Assembly: GCA_020205615.1 (NCBI GenBank)
Contig: CM035151.1
Span: forward strand, 43,148,977 to 43,212,976
From: Panax quinquefolius
Lineage: Eukaryota > Streptophyta > Magnoliopsida > Apiales > Araliaceae
DNA length: 64,000 nucleotides
Reading direction: 5' to 3'
The first letter of the stretch is position 1. Each line of letters opens with the position of its first letter. Below the pieces are notes generated by a model. It was not told where the DNA came from and made no database searches. It saw nothing but the letters and a program-made list of their open reading frames with translations. Position numbers and translations under genes: made by a program. Shown piece after piece: positions 47,341 to 57,900 of the stretch.

Positions 47341-50300
47341 ATGTCTACCAGAATTGTTTTTCATTATGGTGGGAAGTTTGTTCAAGATCCAGTACATAAA
47401 TATGTTGGGGGTAGTGAACAAATAGTAGAGAATGTTGGGTTGGATTACCTTTCTTTGCTTAGTATACATGAATACTACTCTACTTTATGTCCAGTTTCAA
47501 ATGTGAATATTTATTATCTTGTACCGGGATATAAAATTTGGGAGGGTGGGGCATTATGATGCAAAATGACAAAGATGTCATTGATATGATTGATTTCTTA
47601 ATTAATGCAGAGAGTGAGGAGGTGCATATATATATGGACAAGAAATGAAGGGTCCTATACAAGTTGTTGGGCCAGAAGAAGTTGAAAATGATAACATTAA
47701 CCAAACTGTTAGGTATATTTGTGGTTTGACAACTGATAACATGAACCAAAGTGAAAATGAAAAGAACTTTGGTGTTCAAAGTGAAACAACTGATAACATT
47801 AACCAAAGTGGTACTACTGATAAAGGGAAGCAAAAAAAATAGATAAAAGGCAGAAGAAAGAAACAGACAAAGGAAAAGGGAAACAAACTGAAAAGCCTAA
47901 AAAACAAACAAAATATACAAAGGAAAAAATTAAAAAAACAGGCTGATAATGATATTGGAGAAGAAGCAAAGCATCCACCATGGATGGATGAGGATCTAGA
48001 GGGGCCTGGGGATGATGATATATTCGAAGAAGGCAAAAAAAAATAGATGAACCACCAGTGAACATGAATGATGTCTTTGTAGAGGATTGGTGGAGTGATG
48101 GTGATGATGGAGAAGGGAAAGATGCATTAAGGAGGAAGTTTATTCTGTCAGATGATGAGGACAATTTAGAAGGGGGTGGATGTATGGAGTTTAATGAGGC
48201 AACTGATATGGGTAAGATAGAATTTGAGATTGGAATGGAATGGAATTTTCAAATCATGAAATTTTTAGACAAACATTAGTTGAATTTTCTATTAAAGGGG
48301 GGTTTGACATAAAGTATATTCAAAACGACAGAAAAAGAATAACTGCTAAGTGTAAAGGTGAAAACTGTAAATGGAGGATTCATGCATCAGTCAAACAGAG
48401 TGAACAAACTTTTAAGATAAAATCTTTGGGGGGGACCATACATGTGCAGGACAGGATAAGAATCATCTTGTTGTGATGAGATACTTGGCAAAAAATATAT
48501 ATCATGACTTGAGAGATAATCCTAAGTGGGATTTGCAGGCATGGAAGAAAAAGGCACAAAAAGAATGTAACTCTAGTCTAAGTAAAACATCCCTATATAG
48601 AGCTAAAAGAAAGGCTTTACAACATATGCAAGGTGATGTAGGAGACCAGTATAACAGGCTGATGGATTATGTGGAGACAGTCAAACAGTTCAACCCTTGA
48701 ACAGTCTTCAAATTTTGTAGTGAGGGTCTAGATGAAAGACCTGGTTCACTACCTGTTTTTCATAGGCTTTATATGATGCTTGCTGCTTCCAAACATGGTT
48801 TCCTAGTTGGGTGTAAACCTATTATAGGATTAGATGGGTGTTTTTTAAAGGGGGGTTTTGGAGGGCAGCTACTGAGTGCTATAGAAAGAGATGCTAATGA
48901 TAACATATTTCCCATTGCAGTTACTGTTGTTGAAATTGAATGTAAAGATAGTTGGCAGTGGTTTCTTACTCAACTTCTAGATGACATAGGTGAAAATGAA
49001 ACAAGAAGGCATGTTTTCATTTCTGATAGGCAGAAGGGGCTAGTAGAGGTCTTCAATACAATGTTACCCAACAATGAACATAGATTTTGTTTAAAGCATT
49101 TTTACAACAACTTCAAGATTAAATTTAGGGAGAAGCTACTTAGGGATTTGTTCTGGAATGCAGCTAGTTGTGGTGACATGTTCTCATTTGAAGAAGCCAT
49201 GAGTGTGGTGCACAAAGCTGATGTAGAAGCAGCTAAGTGGTTAATGGCTGTTGGGCCAGGTCTCATTTTTCACCCCACAGTAAGTGTGATGTAGTAGTGA
49301 ACAACTTGAATGAGTCATGGAATAATTACATCCTGGAGGCAAGGGATAAAGGTATAATAAACATGCTAGAGTGGATAAGAAAGAAATTAATGGTTAGGTT
49401 TCAGGTAAAAAGAGAAGGCATGGACAAGTATGTAGGGTCACTTGGGCCCAGAATTTAGAAAAAATTGGAGATGATTAAGAAAGCTTGTAGGGGATGCACT
49501 GCTTTGAAGTCTGGGTGTGGAGAATTTGAAGTAGAAGTTGATGACAGAACATGGGTTATGAATTTGAATGATTGGACTTGTGGTTGTAAAATGTGGCAGC
49601 TTAGTGGGATTCCTTGCAGACATGTTGTGTCTGCAATATGGGCAAATAAGGAGCAGCCAGAGGCTTATTGCCATCAGTGCTATAGCAAGGATGTATACTT
49701 GAACACATATAACTTTATCATAAAGCCTGTGCCAAGTCACCATGAATGGGTTCATTCCAATTTTGCTAAGATTCAGCCTCCACTATATCATAAGCCCACT
49801 GGCAGACCAAGGAAACTCAGAAGAAAGGCTGCAAATGAACCAAAAAACCAACATAAAGCAACAAGAAGTGGTGGCACTGTCACATGTGCAAGGTGTTTAA
49901 CACTTGGGCATAACAGCAGGGCATGTACATTACCTTTTCATCCTAAATCAAGAATGAACAAGGTATATACTTTATGTTTTTCATACTTTTAATTGTATTT
50001 TTAACTCTTATTTATAACAGTTTAACATGTTTTGATTTTTAGATAAATAAAAAACAACATCACCAACATTGCCACAGTCAACACGATGAGACATTCCTAC
50101 AGACCACATCGATCCATGAAGGACTTTGAACTAATGTGCAATGATTCTGTTAAGGTACATTTTAATAGATTACTAGGTTTTATTGGAATGCATTTTACAT
50201 CTCCCTTATTTCATTATTGGATAATTGTTCATCTGCTTAGGTCAGTTGGTGTTCATTAACTGGAATGGTTGTGCTCATTGGCATGTTAATAGATGATCTA

Positions 50301-50742
50301 TTTGTGTGTGAAAACTGAAAACTGTAAACTGTCACATGACATTGTAAAGGTTAACTTATTTATATTGCTTGTGCATAACCTTTGTTTGAAACCTTTATTT
50401 GGGATAACAAACATGCTTGTGCATTATTTTTTAGTCAAATCCCAGGCCACAAAAGCTGCAAACTAGAGGACAGTCAAGTCAAGGGACTGCTACTGCTACA
50501 ACAACTTCAGAAATACCTAATCAACCCAAATCAAGCTCTCAACCTAATCCCACACCACCTTTGTCTACTATGTGGAGTAATCAGCATGCTTCAAGCTCAC
50601 AGCCTACGAGGAAGAACATAAAGAAGGGAGCCATAAAGAGCAAGATAGGCAGATCACCAAAAAAAGGGAGGACTGGGGGGATTAAGGCTTTAATGTTTCA
50701 ATGGGTAGTTTTTGGAGCATTTTTGTCTTGTAACTATTTTTG
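47341..50742 (+). pseudogene. MURA-type MULE transposase, multiply broken
   Basis: Domains in order: an N-terminal PB1-like segment (VFHYGGKFVQDP, YVGGSEQIV, from 47341); an acidic/lysine-rich linker (47650-48180); the MuDR DNA-binding domain (FSIKGGFDIKYIQNDRKRIT, CKWRIHAS, 48280-48440); the catalytic core with GLDGCFLKG (first Asp near 48833) and ISDRQKGL (second Asp near 49025); the SWIM zinc finger (CGCKMWQLSGIPCRHVV, 49585-49640); a zinc knuckle CARCLTLGHNSRAC (49885-49926); and a spliced C-terminal exon from about 50434. Breaks: frameshifts near 47555, 47840, 48040, 48240 and 49260; stops at 47646, 48698-48700 and 49456-49458. The enzyme would cut and paste the element by its inverted repeats; this copy cannot. 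Confidence 0.92.
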
Positions 50743-51375
50743 ACTATGTTGATTGTGTATACTTTGTCTACTATAGTTGGCATCAATGGGTAGTTTTTGG
50801 ACAATGTTTTATAGTTGGTAGAATTAATAGTAGGTACAGTCATATACTTTGTCTACTAGTTGGCATCAATCAGCAGGGCATGTACAATGTTGATTGTCCA
50901 TTTTGGAATTATTTTTGCAATATTGTTTAATCATTATTGCACCTTGTTTAATCAGCTTACAATATTTTACACCTTGTTTTGACAGTTTATACATTCCATA
51001 CAGCAAAATGTTGAGTGAAATCCTCTCTTTTTTATGTGAATTACATTTAATGTTGAGTGAAATCCATACAACAAAATCAACTACTATTAACATAAATCCA
51101 ACAAGTTATATCCAAAGAACATATATAAAACAAAATTTGCAATCCAATCATTTAAAGAAGAAGAACTAATTCCATGGATCCATAACATAAAGTCTAACGA
51201 AGAAAAATGCTTGCTACCATTGGTCTCCTAAACTACATTCATTTAGTTTATACATTCATTTGTTACTAATAAAATACATCATGACTAACATGAAATACAA
51301 CACAAGTCCAACAACAATTATCATCTTCACATTACTTTCAACAACTATCATCCTACTTGGTATGTTATTCAAATT
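50743..51375. other. Spacer between the two convergent MULE genes
   Basis: AT-rich, with a direct repeat (ATACTTTGTCTACTA then GTTGGCATCAAT at about 50758-50790 and 50846-50872) and a duplicated AATGTTGAGTGAAATCC (51008 and 51049). Probably the 3' untranslated parts of both genes. No open frame is supported. Confidence 0.55.
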
Positions 51376-52275
51376 TCACACGAACACTTGCATTTTGTTC
51401 CACTCATTGATGTCCCCATTCATCATTGTCTTCATTGGGGCTACTTGACTATTCCGATTACTTGAGTTTGTTGTAGAAGGCAAGCACCATGCCCAAAACT
51501 CACACTCATCGCATACAAAATATAACCTCCCCTTCGATGGTTTGTTCGAGTCAACAATTCTTACACTTGCTTTTTTCCCACATTTACATTGCCTAGATAT
51601 GTAGCGCAAGTCACCATTCATCCTTCCTACATCATTGCTTGACGAAGACATGACTCCTGATTCACATAAACAACACGAAGAATAATATCAAAGAGTATAC
51701 CATAAATGTATATATATATATATATATATATTAGTTTTAGCTTGAATTTGCTTTTTGCTCTAATCTAATACCTTCAAAATTTCTAGTTAACACCACATAT
51801 GATAAACAAGTCAAGCCCAAGCTTTACTTTCGTCTAATATATAGTTTTCAGTCAAAATAGTTCTTTTAGAACTTTTATCAAACAGCTGATAGGCATAGTT
51901 TTAGGTTACTAATTTCATAGCCATTGTTTACAATAACAACCCATAACAACATCCTTATTACTCCAAGCAGCAACATGACAACTAAAAGGACAAACAGTCC
52001 TTCAAGTTCATGCCCAACCATTCGGCTATGAAAGTCATTTTCTTAACAAGGATGGAATGAAAAAGGAATGGAAGGGGATTAGAAAACTTACCTTCAGAAA
52101 TTGCAAATGGTTGTTGCTCAATTATTTCTCCTTTACCAGCCGGATTCTTTTTCCTACTCTCACTGTGTGCTACGATTTTTGGAGCTTTAGTTAAGAAGTA
52201 GGTTTCAATTTCGTCTGCGATGGAGCTGAAATGGGGTAGAAAAAAAATGATTTCAGATATGCTCTTAAAAGCCAA
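51376..52275 (-). CDS. GRF-type zinc-finger accessory protein of the MULE (two exons)
   Basis: Two minus-strand exons, 52275-52092 and 51656-51376, join in frame across an intron with donor AAG|GTAAGT and acceptor ATCAG|GAGTC, giving about 154 residues without a stop. Exon 1 starts MAFKSISEIIFFLPHF; the join reads FAISEGVMSSSSNDVGR. Exon 2 holds CKCGKKASVRI, then GRLYFVCDECEFWAWC: a C-x-C-G pair, the GR-x-Y/F motif and two further cysteines, the GRF zinc-finger pattern. GRF fingers bind single-stranded DNA in several repair proteins. The gene lies inside the MULE, convergent with the transposase. A shorter product from the exon 2 ATG (51651) is also possible. Function in transposition is an inference. 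Confidence 0.68.
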
Positions 52276-52394
52276 GAGGAAGAAGAAGGGATATTTTAGA
52301 CATTTACCAGTTGTTTTTTTACCATTACATGCCCCTTCTCACGCACTTTTGGTGTCTGACATACACGCACGGTTTAAGTTGGATGGAAAAGGTG

Positions 52395-52505
52395 ATTTAT
52401 TCACTTCAACTCAAAAAGTCGAGAGTTTAAATGTAGTTTTACTGACTACAGGTGGTTAAGTGGGAAAGAGCTAAAACCCCAGGTGGTCATCTGAACTTAA
52501 CCCTT
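52395..52505 (-). repeat. Right terminal inverted repeat of the MULE
   Basis: Inverted partner of 46695-46805. It lies about 120 bases upstream of the GRF gene start and may act as its promoter, as TIRs do in MuDR. Confidence 0.94.
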
Positions 52506-53120
52506 ATAAAAAAGAAGAGATGGTGCCTTTTTTTTATATCAGAAATTTCCTCAAAAAAAATAAAAATAGAAATAAATATCAACTTCAAAGTTGAAATGCC
52601 AAAAAAGGTAAATTATAATAGTAGAAACAAATACTTCAAAATCTAAACTCATTATAATGTACTTTCTCATCTTTAAAAATAATCTTTTTTTCTAAAAAGA
52701 CACTAATATTTATAATGAACACACCTCGATGTAATTTTTTCTCAATAATATTGAAACATTGTTAAATTATAACATTCATCCGTTACAAATTATGAGATGA
52801 TTGTTAACTTTTGAAAATCAATTTGGGACATATTCAAATTTAAAATTAAGATAATTGTTTACAAAATTTGAAATAATAAAATTAGTGATAATACATTTTA
52901 GATATGTTACAATATTAATTCATTAATGTTTTGATTTAAATTAAAGAACTTTATATCAATTTTGAGTTTAAAAATATGTTAAATTAACTTTAAAAAATCA
53001 ATAATAAAGAGTTGTTAACAATTACTCCTATTCAATTTTAATATTCAAAAAGTATAAACAAAATAGCTCCATTTTTTAAGGGCATAGGGAGTATTATTTT
53101 GGGACATGATATTTGAATAA
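52506..53120. other. AT-rich intergenic stretch; possible degraded Stowaway-like MITE
   Basis: No gene. The ends TACTTTCTCATCTTTAAAAA (near 52659) and TTTTTTAAGGGCATAGGGAGTA (near 53092) are loosely inverted and recall the TACTCCCTCC termini of Stowaway-type elements. The match is weak. Confidence 0.3.

Positions 53121-53188
<68 letters not shown>
53121..53188. repeat. (GT)4(AT)n microsatellite
   Basis: GTGTGTGT followed by about 30 AT units. It adjoins the foldback MITE, whose target was probably AT-rich. Confidence 0.95.
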
Positions 53189-53190
<2 letters not shown>

Positions 53191-53515
53191 GTATGGGTCC
53201 AGTTCTATCCAGGACTCAGTATTTTCTTAAAATGCGGATTTTTTTTTCTTTTTTTTTAAAAACAACTTAAAAAAGTTTAATATTTTATAAACTGGAATTT
53301 TACATAATCTGATGTTTTAGGCGTGATTTGGATACATATAACAAAGCGATGCATGCACCTATTTTGTTATATGTATCTAAATCACGCCCAAAAAAATCAG
53401 ATTATGGAAAATTCGATTCATAAATATTAAACTTTTTTAAATTTTTTAAAAAAAAAAAAAAAAAAATTGGTCCGCATTTTAAGCCTGTCCGGACTCCCAG
53501 ACTGGATCCATTTCC
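53189..53515. mobile_element. Foldback MITE
   Basis: The two halves pair over nearly the whole length. The outer arms GGGTATGGGTCCAGT and ACTGGATCCATTTCC are inverted, then AAAATGCGGA with TCCGCATTTT, then ATAATCTGAT with ATCAGATTAT, and the centre GCGTGATTTGGATACATATAA with its complement. Poly-T and poly-A tracts lie symmetrically in the arms. No coding capacity. Confidence 0.85.
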
Positions 53516-53639
53516 TATATAATAAAAATTCTCTCTAATGTGAAATTGAATTGAATTTCACTATCATATGTGAGAAGTAATTTTTAAAAATAACAAAATG
53601 TGAAATTAAAAAAAAAAACCCCATTATTATCATATAAAA

Positions 53640-54514
53640 TAGGGGTGAGTAAGAAATCAAATTGCCTCCGAAATCTTATCAAAAATTGCATCAATTAAAA
53701 TCGCACAAATGGTTTCGGCGTATGTGACGATTTTAGGTGGGTTGAAAAACCGAATTTACGGTTCGAGTTTGGTTATTGGTCAAAATCGCATGCATAAAAC
53801 CGAAACTACGCCAACAAGATAAAGAAGTCAAGTTGTCTGAAGTGATTTATAAATTTTAATGAGAATATAATTGAGCTTACCATCATCATCATCATTATAA
53901 TAACAATAACAATTTACAACAAGTCTACCAACAAACTTTATTCAGTGTTATCCACCACTATGTTTATATAAATACATAACAACTCATATACATATATTTT
54001 CTATTTTTCAATTTCCAAATTCCAAATTCCAAATTCCAAATATTATTATCCTAAACTTAAAAGGTTAAACTTATGGTTTTTTTATATAAGTATAGTGTTA
54101 TATATGATAACAAATTTTATCGATATTAAATAAATACGAACAAATACGTGAGATATGATAATAAACATGGGACTCATTAAATAATTAAATAATTTTATCA
54201 TTTTATGTTCAACATTAATTAGTCACACCCTACATTATATAAAACTAGTCACACCCTACATTATATAAAATCGAATTTACGATTTGGATTTGGTTCTATT
54301 TAACTTTTGTTTATACAAAACATTATAAGTAAGGTTTTGTGTGTTATCAAAGTGGTATTTAATAGTGTGATGCTAAATTATTAATTTAAATTGCATAAAA
54401 TTTTGTTGTTTCAATTGATTTTAGAACTAAAACCGCACTAATCACAAACGATTTCATGTCCGATTTTGAATTTGCCAAACCGCACTTCACCGAATTGCAC
54501 CATGCTGACCCCTA
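53640..54514. mobile_element. hAT-type MITE with perfect 8-bp target duplication
   Basis: Ends TAGGGGTGAGTA (left) and GCTGACCCCTA (right) are inverted repeats. ATATAAAA flanks both sides exactly (53632-53639 and 54515-54522). Subterminal parts carry GGTTCGAGTTTGG/AACCGAATT-type motifs in both orientations, as in the TAGGGGTG hAT MITE families of plants. No transposase. A 28-base direct repeat containing GTCACACCCTACATTATAT lies near 54222-54270. Confidence 0.87.
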
Positions 54515-54522
54515 ATATAAAA

Positions 54523-54938
54523 ACCTATGGAGCTTTTCTAGGCGGAAATGAAAATTGGACATAAAAATTAAACATCAGTATATTTGAATTTTATCTAATT
54601 ATATTTTTATTCATTATTAAAAATTAAAATATAAATAAGTGAAATTTAAATATTAGGAGGGTTGATAACAATGCATTATGCTGACAAAATTCTTACAAAT
54701 AAATCTTTATTTTCTGTCGATAAAAATATAAAAATTTAGATATGAAAACCTCAACTCATCGCTCGTTCCTGATCGCTAGTCTCCACAAACATGAAGAAAT
54801 CAAAAGAGTGTAAACAGTAAACACACACACACACATTCGATAAAACCTTGCCCCCAAGATTCCAACACCATTAATCCCTCAATTCTCTCTCCTCCCTCAG
54901 CAAATTGCGAATTGGGTTTGTTCGAAATCAGTAGAAAA
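54523..54938 (+). promoter_or_regulatory. VIPP1 proximal promoter and 5' untranslated region
   Basis: The 416 bases between the hAT MITE duplication and the VIPP1 start codon. A possible TATA motif, AAAAATATAAAAATT, lies near 54723-54737. A (CA)n run (about 54822-54836) and a CT-rich leader (TCAATTCTCTCTCCTCCCTCAG, split over 54878-54900) precede the start. Which of these acts is not shown by the sequence. Confidence 0.45.
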
Positions 54939-57900
54939 ATGACAATTACAGCAATAAACATGGCGTCCGCACCATCTGTTTCACTTCAGGCACCCACTAA
55001 TAGATTTTTTATCGTCAGGGAACAGCCTTTCAGAACAGCTTTCTTTGGTAGTGGAGGTAATTTTTTTGAATTAATGGTAGTATGTAACTAAATATGAATT
55101 ATGTTCGAATAATTTTGATTTGTAGCTTATGCTATTTGGAACAATTAATTGATGCCATTAGGATTAATTAATAGGATTATGCAACTAATCGTTCATTGTG
55201 TATATATATACTTTTGATTCTTACACTAAAAACTTTGTGGGTGTTGCTTAATTTCGATTTGGGGGTATTTATGTTGTAGTTTATACTATTTGGAGGATAT
55301 AAATCGAGGACATTGGTTTATAATTGAATGCCGGTTTGTTCCATGTTAGTAACATTCTTGAGGCTCGGAATTGTGATGCCAAAAGCAACTTCGCTCTATC
55401 CTTTCTATACTTGCTACTGTGCTTTTTTGATCATTCATGAAGTTGGATTTTTTAATGCAGATTTTTGTAATCTCAAGGCTCGGAATTGTGACACCCTGTT
55501 TTGTTTAGATAAATTTATTTCTTATAGAGTTCATTCATACTTCTTTTAGTGGGTGCTCGGAAGTTTACTGGAATACGACTAGTTCATTCCAATAGATCGA
55601 GATCTAATGCTCTTGGTGGGGGTGCTCTTGGTACTCGCATGAACCTTTTTGATCGATTTGCCAGGGTTATTAAGGTTATTTGAACATTCATATTTTATCA
55701 TTATATTGTGGGACTCATGTCTTCAGCCTTCCCTGTCAGTAATGCACTGCTAAAATGCTATTTCTCTCTTTCTGTCTCATACTTGTAGTCATATGCAAAT
55801 GCAATTATAAGCTCCTTTGAAGACCCTGAGAAGATCTTAGAACAATCTGTTATCGAGATGAATGATGACTTAATTAAGATGCGTCAAGCTACAGCCCAAG
55901 TATGTTTGTTTTGATTTTCTTTCTTTCGTTTCTTAAGTTTTTCTGTGTATATATTCCTTCATTAAGTAATAATATTTCCACATAAAGATATTTTAGGGAA
56001 GGGAGGTGAAGACACTTACATATTTCATTTTCTCTCAAGGTTCTGGCATCACAGAAGCAGTTGGAAAACAAATACAAAGCTGCACAACAAGCATCTGAGG
56101 AGTGGTAATTGCAAAGGATCATTTGTGTATTGCTCTAGAAAGGGGTACAGTTGTTTCCAATAGCTTGTACTTATCATGGTTTGATCATAGGTACCGTAGA
56201 GCACAATTGGCTCTTGGGAAGGGAAACGAGGATCTTGCTCGCGAGGCTCTGAAAAGGCGTAAATCATATGCTGTAAGTTCTCCCCAACCACCTCCACACC
56301 CTGTTCCCAATCTCTCTTCAGAAACTGTCTCCGAAATTAAACAGCTGTATGTAATTTTAAGAAACTTTATGTAATGTGAAGTCTATTTAAATTTGACAAG
56401 TTTTCAGTACAAAGGACCTAACATTTTCTGTAGATTTCCTAATTAGTTATAATTCATCACTTGTCTAAGTTTATGATCTTACAAAATACTTGAAAAGCTT
56501 CTTAATTTCTCCCTTCTCATTTAGCAACTTCCAAATATTTTCTATATTCTATTCTCTGCATTGTAAACCAGTCTCTTGACTCTCTTGCCGATGAGTCTGG
56601 CAACTCGTGCCTTATTTAAAACTCTCACTTTCTTATTATTCACATACAAACAAAATTATCTAAGAGATCTATATTTTTGATTGACGAAGATCTTTGGTTA
56701 AATTTACTCTCTTTCTCTCTCAGTCCTCCCTTCTCCCACATGAACAAGAACGACCTATCTACCTAACACCACTTTATTCATACTGCAGGATAATGCTAAT
56801 GCTTTGAAGACTCAACTCGATCAGCAGAAAAGTGTTGTCGATAACCTCGTGTCCAATACACGGGCAAGTTTCCATTTTCCATTTTCTTTGTTCTCTGCTC
56901 ACACTTATTTATGAGGCCTCACATGTTTCTCTATTCTATAGAATTTATATTGGCGGCCTAAATATATGACGACATTAGATGACCTTGGGGTTGACTCTGG
57001 CTATCTACTTGTTGACAGCTTTTAGAAAGTAAAATACAGGAGGCAAAGTCAAAGAAAGATACCCTTAAAGCACGTTCACAGTCTGCAAAGTTTGTTCTCA
57101 CCCTCTGTAAAATATGTACTTTGTGTTTTCCCCGCTTCCAATGTAGCATGCTTGCTCACAATTACTGTAGAATGACCGCTTCTTCTTCAGGACTGCAACC
57201 AAAGTTAGTGAATTGTTGGGTAATGTCAATACAAGCAGTGCCCTTTCAGCTTTTGAAAAGATGGAGGAAAAAGGTTAGCGTTTTATTTTTTTCTCTTTCT
57301 CTTTCTCTCTCTGTTTACTACTTTTCTTTTGCATTAGATAAATGACTGTAAGCTTTATATAGATTCAATTGCATGTATCTGTTGTAAAAGAGTAAACTGG
57401 CCGTTGACGTATTCATGGATAAAATGTCTGCATCTGATAATCTTAAACCAATAGAATGAATCCTGGTCATCCCAATAAGGAAGTGCTGCTAATCAATTCC
57501 TTTAAAAATGCTGTTAATTGTTGTTTTGAATCCCTGGGTATTGATAATGAATTTTTTGTACAGATAACCCGAGTTTTAAATATCTGATAATCAAGAATAT
57601 AAATCGGATAGCCTATTTACGGCCAACTTAATCAATAAAAGATACACTTCCATATGCTGTTAGGCTGATAGCATAATCGTAATGAACTAACTATACTCTT
57701 GCTTTAATCTTTCAAGGAAAATCTATAGTATAACATCCATCCAAAACTTTCAGTCCACTCTTAAAAGTTACTTGTCATTGTTCTTCATATTACCCTAAAG
57801 GTTGAAGTATGCCTGAACATAGATAAAGCAATAAAACCATCCTCCTCCAATGCCTCAACTGAGATGAATTACCACTTTACCAGAAAAGAATCAAGATCAT

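Larger units (their letters stand above)
46695..52505 (+). mobile_element. Mutator-like element (MULE) with long terminal inverted repeats
   Basis: 111-bp terminal inverted repeats at 46695-46805 and 52395-52505 match except for about three bases; they begin AAGGGTTAAGTTCAGA and include CCACCTGGGGTTTTAGCTC. The interior carries a MURA-type transposase on the plus strand (47341-50742, broken) and a convergent minus-strand gene (52275-51376). The flanks (TTTATAGAA left, TATAAAAAA right) agree at only six of nine places, so the target duplication is not convincing. Two genes converging between long inverted repeats is also the plan of maize MuDR. Confidence 0.92.

Noticed and set aside
46686..52514. 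A 9-bp MULE target duplication
   Set aside because: The best flanking match is six of nine bases in AT-rich DNA, no better than chance.
55328..55549. 73-codon open frame
   Set aside because: It lies in VIPP1 intron 1; the conserved protein joins cleanly from exon 1 to exon 2 without it.
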